A stretch of 64,000 nt of DNA from JAMLIN01 sp964476625 (GTDB lineage: Bacteria; Pseudomonadota; Gammaproteobacteria; Burkholderiales; Burkholderiaceae_E): assembly GCA_964476625.1 (NCBI GenBank), contig CAYZBJ010000005.1:1-64000 (forward strand), in the 5' to 3' direction. The notes beneath the pieces were generated by a model. It was not told where the DNA came from. It worked only from the letters and a program-made list of their open reading frames with translations, and ran no database searches. This document shows positions 16,213 through 25,454 of this stretch, one piece after another. The translations under genes and the position numbers were made by a program. Position 1 is the first letter of the stretch, and each line of letters opens with the position of its first letter.

Positions 16213-17535
16213 ATGTCCAATCTGTTCCGCAAGCTGTGCTTGCCGATGGCCCTCGCGATGCTGCCGGCGCTTTCCTGGGCCCAGGCCACCCCGGTGGTCG
16301 AGGCGGTGGTCAACAAGGGTGATGTCGCCTGGATGATGACCGCGACCCTCCTCGTGCTGTTCATGGCGATGCCGGGCCTCGGCCTGTTCTATGGCGGCAT
16401 GGTCCGCGCCAAGAACATGCTCTCGGTCCTGATGCAGGTCACCGTCGTGTTCTGCTTGATCGCGCTGCTCTGGGCGGTCTATGGCTATTCGGTGGCCTTC
16501 ACCGAGTCGACGCCGTACTTCGGCTCCCTGTCCAAGCTGTTCCTGTCCGGCGTCACCATCGATTCGCTCGCCGATACCTTCACCGACGGCGTCAAGCTGC
16601 CCGAGTTCGTGTTCGTTGCGTTCCAGTGCACGTTCGCCGGCCTGACTTGCGCGCTGATCGTCGGCTCGCTGGCCGAGCGGGTACGCTTCGGCGCCCTGCT
16701 GCTCTTCGCGGTGATCTGGTTCACCTTCAGCTACCTGCCGATCGCCCACATGGTCTGGGGTCCCGGCGGCATGCTGGCCGAGCACGGGGCGCTCGATTTC
16801 GCCGGCGGCACCGTGGTGCACATCAACGCCGGGGTGGCCGGCCTGGTCGGCGCCTGGATGCTCGGCAAGCGGATCGGCTACGGGCGTGAATCGCTGGCGC
16901 CCCATTCGCTGCCGCTGACCCTGGTCGGCGCCGCGATGCTGTGGGTGGGCTGGTTCGGCTTCAATGCCGGCTCGAACCTGGAGGCCACCAGCGGCGCCGC
17001 GCTCGCGCTCATCAATACCCTGTTCGCCACCGCCGCCGCCACGGTTGCCTGGACCTTCGGCGAATGGCTGTTCAAGGGCAAGCCCTCGATGCTGGGTGCC
17101 GCCTCCGGCGCGATTGCCGGCCTGGTGGCGATCACTCCAGCCTGCGGTTCGGTCGGGGTGATGGGCGGGATCGTGATCGGCGCGATCGCCGGCCTCGTCT
17201 GCCTCTGGGCGGTCAACGGCCTGAAGCGGATGCTCGGTGCCGACGACTCGCTCGACGTGTTCGGGGTGCATGGCGTGGGCGGCATCATCGGCGCCATCCT
17301 GACCGGGGTGTTCACCGCGCCCGCGCTCGGCGGCACCGGGGAGGCCGACTTCGCGATCGGCAGCCAGGTCTGGATCCAGACCTTCGGCGTGCTGGTCACG
17401 ATCGTCTGGAGCGGCGTGGTCTCCTTCATCGCCTTCAAGATCGCCGACCTGGTGATCGGGCTGCGGGTGCCGGAGGACGAGGAGCGCGAGGGCCTCGACA
17501 TCACCGCCCACGGCGAAACCGCGTACCACCGCTGA
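16213..17535 (+). CDS. amtB: Ammonium transporter
   Basis: 440 residues: a signal peptide (MSNLFRKLCLPMALAMLPALSWA) and 11 membrane segments. Family motifs include the pore-twin histidines in TVVHINAGVAGLVGAW and FGVHGVGGIIGAILTG, and the Phe gate in FQCTFAGLTCA. Moves ammonium or ammonia across the inner membrane and is blocked by GlnK from the adjacent gene. An intrinsic terminator follows at 17578. Expression probably depends on the sigma-54 promoter at 14914. Confidence 0.95.
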   Translation: MSNLFRKLCLPMALAMLPALSWAQATPVVEAVVNKGDVAWMMTATLLVLFMAMPGLGLFYGGMVRAKNMLSVLMQVTVVFCLIALLWAVYGYSVAFTESTPYFGSLSKLFLSGVTIDSLADTFTDGVKLPEFVFVAFQCTFAGLTCALIVGSLAERVRFGALLLFAVIWFTFSYLPIAHMVWGPGGMLAEHGALDFAGGTVVHINAGVAGLVGAWMLGKRIGYGRESLAPHSLPLTLVGAAMLWVGWFGFNAGSNLEATSGAALALINTLFATAAATVAWTFGEWLFKGKPSMLGAASGAIAGLVAITPACGSVGVMGGIVIGAIAGLVCLWAVNGLKRMLGADDSLDVFGVHGVGGIIGAILTGVFTAPALGGTGEADFAIGSQVWIQTFGVLVTIVWSGVVSFIAFKIADLVIGLRVPEDEEREGLDITAHGETAYHR

Positions 17536-17577
17536 GGGCAACCGGGCCCGGCCGGGCCCGGTTTCCCGACCTGCCCC

Positions 17578-17608
17578 GGGGGCGGCCGTTGGCCGCCCCC
17601 ATTTTGTT
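17578..17608 (+). terminator. Rho-independent terminator of the TorF-glnK-amtB unit
   Basis: A perfect 10-bp GC stem, GGGGGCGGCC / GGCCGCCCCC, with a GTT loop, followed by ATTTTGTT. Confidence 0.85.
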
Positions 17609-17705
17609 GCCGGGCCGCCCCAGGACGAAAAGCCCCCTGGGGGGCCCGGCAGGGCGTCGGTCCGGGCGCGCGATAGAATCGATGATCGCCACCCCGGATG
17701 TCCAG

Positions 17706-18998
17706 ATGGTTCCGCACCTCATTACCGCGCTGAAGGGACCGCTGCTCGAGCTCGAACGCCGGATCCTCGACGCCACCCCCCGGATCGAGCGCTGGTTCCG
17801 GCTCGAATGGCAGGAGCACACCCCGCCGTTCTATTGCTCGGTCGACCTGCGCAACGCCGGCTTCAAGCTCGCGCCGGTCGATACCAACCTGTTTCCCGGC
17901 GGGTTCAACAACCTGTCCCAGGAGATGCTGCCGCTCGCCGTCCAGGCGGCGATGGCCGCCATCGAGAAATACTGTCCCGATGCCCGCAACCTGTTGCTGA
18001 TCCCCGAGAACCACACCCGCAACCTGTTCTACCTCGAGAACGTCTCGCGCCTGCAGCAGATCCTGCGCCAGACCGGGCTCAACGTGCGCCTCGGCACCCT
18101 CAATCCCGAGATCGAGGCCCCGCACACGATCGAACTGCCCAACGGGCAGTCGCTGCGCCTCGAGCCGCTGGTGCGCCACGGGCGCCGGCTCGGCCTGGCC
18201 GATTTCGACCCCTGTACCATCCTGCTCAACAACGACCTCTCGGCCGGGTCCCCGGCGATCCTCGCCGACCTGCACGAGCAGGTCCTGCTGCCGCCCCTGC
18301 ACGCCGGCTGGTCGGTGCGCCGCAAGTCGACCCATTTCCACGCCTATGCCGAGGTCGCCAAGCGCTTCGCCAAGCTGATCGACATCGATCCCTGGCTGAT
18401 CAATCCGCTGTTCGCGATGTGCGGCGAGGTCGATTTCCACGAACGCACCGGCGAGGAATGCCTCGCCTCCAACGTCGACATGCTGTTGCGCCAGATCCGC
18501 AGCAAGTACCGCGAGTACAAGATCGACGAGACCCCGTACATGGTGATCAAGGCCGATGCCGGGACCTACGGCATGGGCGTCATGACGGTGCGCGACGCCA
18601 CCGAGGTCCAGGGTCTCAATCGCAAGCAGCGCAACAAGATGGCGGTCGGCAAGGAGGGCCGCGAGGTCCACGAGGTGCTGATCCAGGAAGGGGTGCACAC
18701 CTTCGAGACGGTCGATGGCGCTGTGGCCGAGCCGGTCGTCTACATGGTCGATCGCTTCGTCGTCGGCGGCTTCTACCGCATCCATGCCGGTCGCGGTCGC
18801 GACGAGAACCTCAATGCCGCCGGCATGCAGTTCGCGCCCTTGCCCTTCGATGCGAGCTGCGTCCTGCCCGAGGCCGATTCGCCGCCCGACCACGCGCCGA
18901 ACCGCTTCTACGCCTACGGCGTGGTTGCCCGCCTCGCCCTGCTCGCCGCCTCGCTCGAGCTCGAGCGCACCGATCCCGACCCCTCGCTCTACGGCTAG
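17706..18998 (+). CDS. gshA: Glutamate-cysteine ligase (proteobacterial TIGR02049 type)
   Basis: First enzyme of glutathione synthesis, joining glutamate and cysteine with ATP. About 430 residues; starts MVPHLITALKGPLLELERRI, the family's usual N-terminus; an in-frame ATG at 17682 would add 8 residues. Conserved stretches include FYCSVDLRNAGFKLAPVDTN near residue 50 and VIKADAGTYGMGVMTVRDA near 285. This class is unlike the E. coli GshA. It starts the gshA-gshB-PTS-met block and gshB follows 27 bases later. No strong ribosome site is visible at either start. Confidence 0.92.
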   Translation: MVPHLITALKGPLLELERRILDATPRIERWFRLEWQEHTPPFYCSVDLRNAGFKLAPVDTNLFPGGFNNLSQEMLPLAVQAAMAAIEKYCPDARNLLLIPENHTRNLFYLENVSRLQQILRQTGLNVRLGTLNPEIEAPHTIELPNGQSLRLEPLVRHGRRLGLADFDPCTILLNNDLSAGSPAILADLHEQVLLPPLHAGWSVRRKSTHFHAYAEVAKRFAKLIDIDPWLINPLFAMCGEVDFHERTGEECLASNVDMLLRQIRSKYREYKIDETPYMVIKADAGTYGMGVMTVRDATEVQGLNRKQRNKMAVGKEGREVHEVLIQEGVHTFETVDGAVAEPVVYMVDRFVVGGFYRIHAGRGRDENLNAAGMQFAPLPFDASCVLPEADSPPDHAPNRFYAYGVVARLALLAASLELERTDPDPSLYG

Positions 18999-19025
18999 GC
19001 CCATTGCCGGCATGACGTTGCTCAC

Positions 19026-19979
19026 ATGAGAATCCTGTTCATCCTCGACCCGCTGCCCGAGCTCAAGGCCTACAAGGACTCGAGCGTGGCGATGATGCAG
19101 GCGGCCGTCGCCCGCGGCCACCAGCTGCTTGCCTGCGAGCCGGCCGACATCTGGATGCGCGACGGCATCGTCTCGGTCCGGGGCCGCGGCCTCGAACTCA
19201 CGCCGGGCGCGACCGACTGGTACCGGCTGGGCGTCGAGGCCACCGAGCCGCTGTCCGCTTTCGGCGCGGTCCTGATGCGCAAGGACCCGCCCTTCGACGC
19301 CGAGTACCTCTACGCGACCCAGCTGCTCGAGCGCGCCCAGGCGCAGGGCGCCCGGGTGTTCAATGACGCCCGCGCGATCCGCGACCACAACGAGAAGCTC
19401 GCGATCGCCGAGTTCTCCCGCTTCACCGCACCGACCCTCGTCACCCGCGATCCGGTCCGCCTGCGCGAATTCGTCGCCGAGCAGGGCCGGGCGGTGCTCA
19501 AGCTGCTCGACGGCATGGGCGGCACCTCGATCTTCCAGGCAAGCGTCGACGACCCGAACCTGTCGGTCATCATCGAGACCATGAACCAGTTCGGCGCGCG
19601 CTCGGTGATGGCGCAGCGCTACCTGCCCGAGATCACCCAGGGCGACAAGCGCGTCCTGCTCATCGACGGGGTGCCGGTGCCCTATGCGCTGGCGCGAATC
19701 CCCAAGGCCGGCGAAGCCCGCGGCAACCTTGCCGCCGGCGGCACCGGGCGGGCGCAGCCGTTGTCGGCGCGCGACCGCGAGATCGCCGAGGCCCTTGGCC
19801 CCGTGCTCGCCGCGCGCGGCCTGCTGCTGGTCGGCCTCGACGTGATCGGCGACTGCCTGACCGAAGTCAACGTTACCAGCCCGACCTGCTTTCGCGAGAT
19901 CATGGACCAGACCGGGCACGACGTGGCCGGCGAGTTCATCGCCGCGCTCGAGCGCCGCGCCGGCGCCGCGACAGGCTGA
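19026..19979 (+). CDS. gshB: Glutathione synthase
   Basis: Adds glycine to gamma-glutamylcysteine with ATP. 317 residues, ATP-grasp fold: N-terminal MRILFILDPLPELKAYKDSS, the glycine-rich loop KLLDGMGGTSIFQ near residue 160, and Mg-binding residues in the C-terminal GLDVIGDCLTEVNVTSPT. Its stop overlaps the next start (TGATG), so it is coupled to the EIIA gene. Completes the glutathione pathway with gshA and gor in this window. Confidence 0.95.
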   Translation: MRILFILDPLPELKAYKDSSVAMMQAAVARGHQLLACEPADIWMRDGIVSVRGRGLELTPGATDWYRLGVEATEPLSAFGAVLMRKDPPFDAEYLYATQLLERAQAQGARVFNDARAIRDHNEKLAIAEFSRFTAPTLVTRDPVRLREFVAEQGRAVLKLLDGMGGTSIFQASVDDPNLSVIIETMNQFGARSVMAQRYLPEITQGDKRVLLIDGVPVPYALARIPKAGEARGNLAAGGTGRAQPLSARDREIAEALGPVLAARGLLLVGLDVIGDCLTEVNVTSPTCFREIMDQTGHDVAGEFIAALERRAGAATG

Positions 19980-20470
19980 TGATCGGCGTCCTCGTGATCT
20001 CCCATGAGCCGCTCGGCACGGCGATGATCCACTGCACGCGGCATATCTTCGGCCGCATGCCGACGCAGCTCGCGGCGCTCGACGTCATTCCGGACGAGGA
20101 TCCGGCCCGCGCGCTCGAGGCGGCCCGGTCGCTGGTGGCCCGCATCAACGACGGCAGCGGCGTGATCGTCATGACCGACCTGTTCGGCGCGACCCCTTCG
20201 CGGATCGCCGCCCAGCTCGGCGCGCCCGGGCGGGTGGCGGTGCTCTCGGGGCTCAACCTGCCGCTGCTGGTGCGCGCCCTGTCGCGACGCAAGGGGCGCG
20301 AGCTCGGCGCGCTGGTCGACGACCTGATGCCCGCCGCGCGCGATGCGATCATGCAGGTGCCCAGCGACATGGTCGCCGACCTCGACCCCGAGGGCGAACG
20401 CAAGGACATCGCGGCGCGGCTGCGCCAGGACGCGCGGCTGCGCGACGACAACGGGCCGCCGGATGCGTAG
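19979..20470 (+). CDS. PTS EIIA component, mannose/fructose family
   Basis: 163 residues of the EIIA-Man fold. The phosphorylated His is His9 in VLVISHEPLG; the conserved VMTDLFGATPSRIA follows at about residue 62. No EIIB, EIIC or EIID gene lies nearby, so it probably acts as a regulatory phosphocarrier and not in sugar uptake. It overlaps gshB by 1 base and the HPr gene by 8 bases. This arrangement is common in betaproteobacteria. Confidence 0.9.
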   Translation: MIGVLVISHEPLGTAMIHCTRHIFGRMPTQLAALDVIPDEDPARALEAARSLVARINDGSGVIVMTDLFGATPSRIAAQLGAPGRVAVLSGLNLPLLVRALSRRKGRELGALVDDLMPAARDAIMQVPSDMVADLDPEGERKDIAARLRQDARLRDDNGPPDA

Positions 20471-20735
20471 TGCGGAGGTGACCGTCGTCAACAAGCTGGG
20501 TATCCATGCCAGGCCCTCGGCCCGCATCACCCAGGTGGCGACCGGCTTTTCCGCCGAGGTCTGGATGACGCGCAAGGGGCGGCGCATCAATGCCAAGAGC
20601 ATCATGGGCGTCATGATGCTGGCGGCCGGCAAGGGCAGCACTCTGCTCATCGAGACCGAAGGGCCGGACGAGGACGAGGCGCTGGCCGCGCTCGTCGAGC
20701 TGGTCGAATCGGGCTTCGGCGAAGAAATCGGATAG
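20463..20735 (+). CDS. ptsH: Phosphocarrier protein HPr
   Basis: 90 residues. The active His lies in NKLGIHARPSARITQ, and the region of the regulatory Ser is INAKSIMGVMMLAAG. Takes phosphate from enzyme I and passes it to the upstream EIIA. The start lies 8 bases inside the EIIA gene, so translation is coupled. No HPr kinase gene is in the window, though many betaproteobacteria have one. Confidence 0.93.
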   Translation: MRSAEVTVVNKLGIHARPSARITQVATGFSAEVWMTRKGRRINAKSIMGVMMLAAGKGSTLLIETEGPDEDEALAALVELVESGFGEEIG

Positions 20736-20760
20736 GGGCGGCCGACAGGTCGATACGAAC

Positions 20761-22479
20761 ATGTTCAGCGTGCACGGGACCGGACTCGGTGGCGGCATCG
20801 CGATTGCCAGGGCAAGGCGGCTGGTGATGGCGATGCGCGACGTCGTGCGTTTCCAGGTCGAGCCGCACCGGGTCGGCGCCGAGATGAGCCGGCTCGACGC
20901 GGCCATGAGCGATGTGCGCATCGACCTCGAGGCGATCTCCGAGCAGCTGCCCGAGGACTCCCCCCCGGAAGGACGGGCGCTGCTCGACATCCACCTGATG
21001 ATCCTCGAGGACCCCGCGCTGCTGCAGGGCGCCCGGGCGAACATCGGCGAGCGCGGCTGGAACGCCGAATGGTCGCTCGCCTCGCAGGCCGAGCGGCTCG
21101 CCGAGCAGTTCGCCGATTTCGAGGATGCCTACCTGCGCGAGCGCGGCCGCGACGTGATCCAGGTCGCCGAGCGGGTCCTCAAGGCGCTCGCCGGCAGCCG
21201 CAACAACGTCGCCGGCGATGGCGGCGCGCCGGCGATCTACGCCGCCGAGGACATCGCGCCGGCCGACATGCTGAGCCTGCGCAATGCGCTGGGTTTCGCG
21301 CTCGATACCGGCGGCAGCAACTCGCACTCGGCGATCCTCGCGCGCTCGATGAACGTGCCGGCAGTGGTCGGGCTGGGCGGCGCCACCGAGCTGATCCGCG
21401 ACGACGACTGGGTGATCCTCGACGGCGATCGCGGCCTGTTGATCATCGCGCCCGACGAGTCGGTGCTGGCGGAGTATCGCCACCGTCAGGCGACCGGCCT
21501 GCTCGAGCGCGAGAAGCTCAAGCGCCTGGTCAAGGTGCCGTCCCGTACCCTGGACCGGGTCCCGGTCGAGCTGCTCGCCAATATCGAGATGCCCGGCGAG
21601 GCCGAGCAGGCGCTCGCCGAAGGCGCGGTCGGCATCGGCCTGTATCGCAGCGAGTTCCTCTTCATGAACCGTCGCGAGTTGCCGGGCGAGGACGAGCAGT
21701 TCGAGGCCTACCGGACCGCGGTCGTCGCGATGGACGGCCTGCCGGTGACCATCCGCACCCTCGATGTCGGCGCCGACAAGGCGCTCGACCCCAAGGATCC
21801 GCCCAGTGGGCCGAATCCGGCGCTCGGCCTGCGGGCGATCCGCTACAGCCTGGCGCGCCAGGACATGTTCCTGGTGCAGTTGCGCGCGATGCTGCGGGCT
21901 TCGGCCTGCGGCCCGCTGCGCATCCTGCTGCCGATGCTCACCCATGGCCACGAGGTCGACGCCACCCAGGCACTGCTCGAACTCGCGCGCCAGCAGCTGC
22001 GCGACGAAGGCCGGCCCTTCGACGAGCAGGTCCCGGTCGGTGGCATGATCGAAGTGCCGGCGGCGGCGATGTCGGCGGCCTACTTCGCGCGGCGGCTCGA
22101 CTTCCTGTCGATCGGCACCAACGACCTGATCCAGTACACCCTCGCGATCGACCGCTCCGACCACATGGTGGCGCCACTCTACGATTCCTTCCACCCCGCC
22201 GTGCTGCGCCTGGTCGCGATGACGATCCGCGCCGCCGACCGGGCCGGCAAGCCGGTCTCGGTCTGCGGCGAACTGGCCGGCAATCCGCAGGCCACCCGCC
22301 TGCTGCTGGGCATGGGGCTGCGGCAGTTCTCGATGCATTCGGCGAACCTGCTGCGGGTCAAGCGCGAGGTCCTGCTCGCCGACACCAGCCGGCTCGCTTC
22401 GCGGGTGACCCGGCTGCTGCACTCCGATGATCCGGCGCGGGTGCGCGCCCAGCTCGCCAAGCTCGCCGCGGAGACCTGA
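20761..22479 (+). CDS. ptsI: Phosphoenolpyruvate-protein phosphotransferase (PTS enzyme I)
   Basis: 572 residues. Transfers phosphate from PEP to HPr. The active His is in DTGGSNSHSAILARSMN (the family usually has GGRTSHTAI, so this variant is slightly divergent). PEP-binding motifs include GIGLYRSEFLFM and the C-terminal FLSIGTNDLIQYTLAIDR, with the acid/base Cys in SVCGELAGNP. Last of the three PTS genes; the methionine genes follow with 1 base between. Confidence 0.95.
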   Translation: MFSVHGTGLGGGIAIARARRLVMAMRDVVRFQVEPHRVGAEMSRLDAAMSDVRIDLEAISEQLPEDSPPEGRALLDIHLMILEDPALLQGARANIGERGWNAEWSLASQAERLAEQFADFEDAYLRERGRDVIQVAERVLKALAGSRNNVAGDGGAPAIYAAEDIAPADMLSLRNALGFALDTGGSNSHSAILARSMNVPAVVGLGGATELIRDDDWVILDGDRGLLIIAPDESVLAEYRHRQATGLLEREKLKRLVKVPSRTLDRVPVELLANIEMPGEAEQALAEGAVGIGLYRSEFLFMNRRELPGEDEQFEAYRTAVVAMDGLPVTIRTLDVGADKALDPKDPPSGPNPALGLRAIRYSLARQDMFLVQLRAMLRASACGPLRILLPMLTHGHEVDATQALLELARQQLRDEGRPFDEQVPVGGMIEVPAAAMSAAYFARRLDFLSIGTNDLIQYTLAIDRSDHMVAPLYDSFHPAVLRLVAMTIRAADRAGKPVSVCGELAGNPQATRLLLGMGLRQFSMHSANLLRVKREVLLADTSRLASRVTRLLHSDDPARVRAQLAKLAAET

Positions 22480-22480
22480 C

Positions 22481-23626
22481 TTGGACGCCAACGGATCGGT
22501 CGGGCCCGTCGTGGCGCAGGCCATGCACTTCGATACGCCGCTGGAGCTCAGCAGTGGCGCGGTGCTCGGCGACTACTCGCTGGTGTACGAAACCTACGGC
22601 GAGCTCAACGCGGCGCGCGACAACGCGGTGCTGGTGTGCCATGCGCTCAACGCCTCGCACCATGTCGCCGGCTACTACGCCGACAAGCCCGACGAGATCG
22701 GCTGGTGGGACAACATGGTCGGCCCGGGCAAGCCGGTCGACACCCGGCGCTTCTTCGTCATCGGCGTCAACAACATCGGCAGCTGCTTCGGCTCGACCGG
22801 CCCGGGCTCGATCGACCCGGCCACCGGCGAGCCCTTCGGGCCGGACTTCCCGGTCGTCACCGTCGAGGACTGGGTCCATGCCCAGGCGCGCCTGGCCGAG
22901 CGGCTCGGCATCGAGCGCTTCGCCGCCGTCATGGGCGGCAGCCTCGGCGGCATGCAGGCGCTCGCCTGGGCCCAGCTCTATCCCGAGCGGGTCGCCCATG
23001 CGGTCGTCATCGCCTCGGCGGCCAAGCTCACCACCCAGAACATCGCGTTCAACGAAGTGGCGCGCCGGGCGATCATCACCGACCCCGAGTTCCACGGCGG
23101 GCGCTTCTACCGCCATGGCGTGGTCCCCCGCCGGGGCCTCGAGGTGGCCCGCATGATCGGGCACATCACCTACCTGTCGGACGATGCCATGGCGGCGAAG
23201 TTCGGCCGCAACCTGCGCAACGACGAATACAGCTTCAGCTTCGGGGTGGATTTCGAGATCGAGTCCTACCTGCGCTACCAGGGCGAGAAGTTCGCCGGCT
23301 ACTTCGACGCCAACACCTACCTGCTGATCACCCGCGCGCTCGACTACTTCGACCCGGCGCGGGCCACCGGCGGCCGGCTCGACGAGGCGCTCGCGCCGGT
23401 CACCGCCGATTTCCTGGTGGTGTCCTTCACCACCGACTGGCGCTTCGCGCCGGCGCGCAGCCGCGAGATCGTCGAGGCGCTGCTCTCGACCAAGCGCCAT
23501 GTCAGCTATGCGGAGATCCAGGCGGCGCACGGCCACGACGCCTTCCTGCTGGCCGACCCGCAATACCATGGCATCGTGCGCGGCTACTTCGAGCGTATCG
23601 CACGCCACATCGGGAGCGGCTCATGA
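22481..23626 (+). CDS. metX: Homoserine O-acyltransferase
   Basis: Acylates homoserine, the entry step to methionine. Alpha/beta hydrolase of 381 residues: nucleophile Ser in MGGSLGGMQALAW (about residue 150), Asp in TDWRFAPARS and His in AAHGHDAFLL. The start is probably TTG at 22481, just after the ptsI stop and with GGAG upstream; this restores the family N-terminus ending in QAMHFDTPLELSSG. MetX paired with metW often uses succinyl-CoA in proteobacteria; which acyl donor is used here cannot be read with certainty. Confidence 0.93.
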   Translation: MDANGSVGPVVAQAMHFDTPLELSSGAVLGDYSLVYETYGELNAARDNAVLVCHALNASHHVAGYYADKPDEIGWWDNMVGPGKPVDTRRFFVIGVNNIGSCFGSTGPGSIDPATGEPFGPDFPVVTVEDWVHAQARLAERLGIERFAAVMGGSLGGMQALAWAQLYPERVAHAVVIASAAKLTTQNIAFNEVARRAIITDPEFHGGRFYRHGVVPRRGLEVARMIGHITYLSDDAMAAKFGRNLRNDEYSFSFGVDFEIESYLRYQGEKFAGYFDANTYLLITRALDYFDPARATGGRLDEALAPVTADFLVVSFTTDWRFAPARSREIVEALLSTKRHVSYAEIQAAHGHDAFLLADPQYHGIVRGYFERIARHIGSGS

Positions 23627-24219
23627 ACAACGGCCTGCGCCCCGACCTCGCCCTGATCGCCGACTGGATCGCCCCCGGCACGAGCGTGCTCGACCTCGGT
23701 TGCGGCGACGGCGCGCTGCTCGACTGGCTGCAGCGCCACAAGGGCTGCCTGTCCTATGGCGTCGAGATCGACGACGAGCAGGTCCTGCAATGCGTGCAGC
23801 GCGGCGTCGATGTCATCCAGCGCGACATCCAGGCCGGGCTCGGGATGTTCAAGAAGACCCGCTTCGACGTGGTGGTCTCGTCGATGGCGATCCAGGCGAC
23901 CCATCGCACCGAGTACGTCCTGCGCGAGATGAGCGAGGTCGGGGACGAAGGCATCGTCTCCTTCCCGAATTTCGGCCACTGGTTCCACGTCTGGTCGATC
24001 CTGCGCGGCCGCATGCCGGTGTCGCGCGAGATGCCCTACCAGTGGTACAACACCCCGAACCTGCACCTGGCGACCTTGCGCGACTTCGAGGACCTGATGG
24101 ATTCGCTCGAACTCGACATCGTCGATTCGGCCTTCCTCGCCGATGGCCGGCCGGTATCGGCCTTCGCGATCCTGCGCGCCACCCAGGCGATCTATCGTTT
24201 CCGGCGCCGCGGCAGCTAG
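23623..24219 (+). CDS. metW: Methionine biosynthesis protein MetW
   Basis: 198 residues with a class I methyltransferase fold: the SAM motif VLDLGCGDGALLDWLQ near residue 25, then EIDDEQVLQCVQRGV. MetW is needed together with MetX in many proteobacteria, probably as an activating partner. Its ATG overlaps the metX stop (ATGA). End of the block that began with gshA. Confidence 0.93.
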   Translation: MNNGLRPDLALIADWIAPGTSVLDLGCGDGALLDWLQRHKGCLSYGVEIDDEQVLQCVQRGVDVIQRDIQAGLGMFKKTRFDVVVSSMAIQATHRTEYVLREMSEVGDEGIVSFPNFGHWFHVWSILRGRMPVSREMPYQWYNTPNLHLATLRDFEDLMDSLELDIVDSAFLADGRPVSAFAILRATQAIYRFRRRGS

Positions 24220-24280
24220 CCTGAAGCGAAACCGCACCCACAGCTCACTGTCGCTCGCTTGAAGGTGCCGCCGCTTCAGG
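24220..24280. terminator. Bidirectional stem between metW and the PQQ dehydrogenase gene
   Basis: CCTGAAGCG (24220-24228) pairs with CGCTTCAGG (24272-24280), closing a structured 43-base interior. It sits between convergent genes and includes the stop of the minus-strand gene. No clear U tract; a weak terminator is likely. Confidence 0.45.
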
Positions 24281-25454
24281 CGGGCGGTCGCAGCCGTAGC
24301 AGGCGGCCCTGGGATTCGTCGAGCAGGTAGATCGCGCCGTCGGGTCCCTGGCGGACGTCGCGGATCCGCACCCCGATCTCGCCGAGCAGTCGCTCGGCCT
24401 CGCGCAGTCCGCTCGCATCGCCCTCGAGGCGGACCAGCCGCTCGCCGGCGAGCGAGCCGACGAGGATGTCGCCGCGCCATGCGCCCCAGGCGGCGCCGGT
24501 GACGAAGGCCATCCCGGACGGTGCGATCGACGGGGTCCATTGCCAGAGCGGCGGCTCGACATCGGGCGCGCTGGTGCCTTCGCCGATCCGGGCGCCGCTG
24601 GCGTATTCCCGGCCGTAGGTGATCCGGGGCCAGCCGTAGTCGCGCCCGGGGAGGATCCGGTTGACCTCGTCGCCGCCGCGCGGGCCGTGCTCGTGGATCC
24701 AGAGGGCGCCGGTGTCGGGATGGATCGCCGCGCCCTGCACATTGCGATGGCCGTACGACCAGATCTCGGGCAGTGCGCCGCTGCGGGAGGCGAAGGGATT
24801 GTCGCCCGGCACGCTGCCGTCGGGACGCAGGCGGACGATCTTGCCGATGTGGCTCGAGAGGTCCAGGGCCTGGTCGCGCAGGTCGTAGCGATCGCCAAGG
24901 GTCACGAAGAGATTGCCGTCGGGCGCGAAGACGATGCGCGAGCCCCAGTGGTTGTTGCCGCGGTGGGCAGGATGCTGCGCGAAGATTCGCTCGGCGGATT
25001 CGAGCCGCAGCCCGTCGAGGTCGAGCCGGGCGCGCATCACCGCGGTGCGCGACTTGCCGTCGACCGGCTCGGCATAGCTGAAGTAGACGGTGCCGCTGGT
25101 GGCGAAGTCCGGCGCCAGCGCGACGTCGAGCAAGCCGCCCTGGCCGCGGGCCTGGACTTCCGGCAGGCCTGCGATCGGCTCGGACAGTTCGCCCGTGGCG
25201 CTGATGATGCGCATCCGCCCGGGGCGCTCGGTGACGAGGAAGCGCCCGTCGGGCAGGAAGGCCACTGCCCAGGGCGTGGCCAGCCCCTCGGCGACGGTTT
25301 CGAGCTTCAGGGGGCCGAGGCTCGAGCCCACCTGGATCGAATGCGGCGCCGAGGCGACGTCGCTCGACCGGCAGCCGAGGACGGCCAACGCTGCAACGAG
25401 GCTGGCGGCCAGGCCGATGCGCACGGCCTGTCGGAGGCCGTCGCGCGCGATCAT
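24276..25454 (-). CDS. PQQ-dependent sugar dehydrogenase (soluble aldose dehydrogenase type), lipoprotein
   Basis: 392 residues: a signal peptide with lipobox AVLGC, then a six-bladed propeller. Family motifs: GQGGLLDVALAPDF near residue 105, a basic-His region HRGNNHWGSRIVFAPDG, SYGHRNVQGAAIHP and IHEHGPRGGDEVNRI, which hold the catalytic His, PQQ and calcium ligands. It oxidises an aldose in the periplasm and feeds electrons to the respiratory chain. It overlaps the upstream crotonase gene by 4 bases and is last in the RuBisCO-like operon, which suggests that operon handles a sugar-derived compound. Confidence 0.88.
   Translation of the reverse strand: MIARDGLRQAVRIGLAASLVAALAVLGCRSSDVASAPHSIQVGSSLGPLKLETVAEGLATPWAVAFLPDGRFLVTERPGRMRIISATGELSEPIAGLPEVQARGQGGLLDVALAPDFATSGTVYFSYAEPVDGKSRTAVMRARLDLDGLRLESAERIFAQHPAHRGNNHWGSRIVFAPDGNLFVTLGDRYDLRDQALDLSSHIGKIVRLRPDGSVPGDNPFASRSGALPEIWSYGHRNVQGAAIHPDTGALWIHEHGPRGGDEVNRILPGRDYGWPRITYGREYASGARIGEGTSAPDVEPPLWQWTPSIAPSGMAFVTGAAWGAWRGDILVGSLAGERLVRLEGDASGLREAERLLGEIGVRIRDVRQGPDGAIYLLDESQGRLLRLRPPA

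Noticed and set aside
16878..19919. 1013-codon minus-strand open frame
   Set aside because: It is antisense to amtB, gshA and gshB and has His/Asp/Gly-rich shadow composition.
20463..22479. Complete sugar-uptake PTS
   Set aside because: Only EIIA, HPr and enzyme I are present; no EIIB, EIIC or EIID gene is in the window.
20647..22524. 625-codon minus-strand open frame
   Set aside because: Antisense shadow of ptsI; no recognisable domain.
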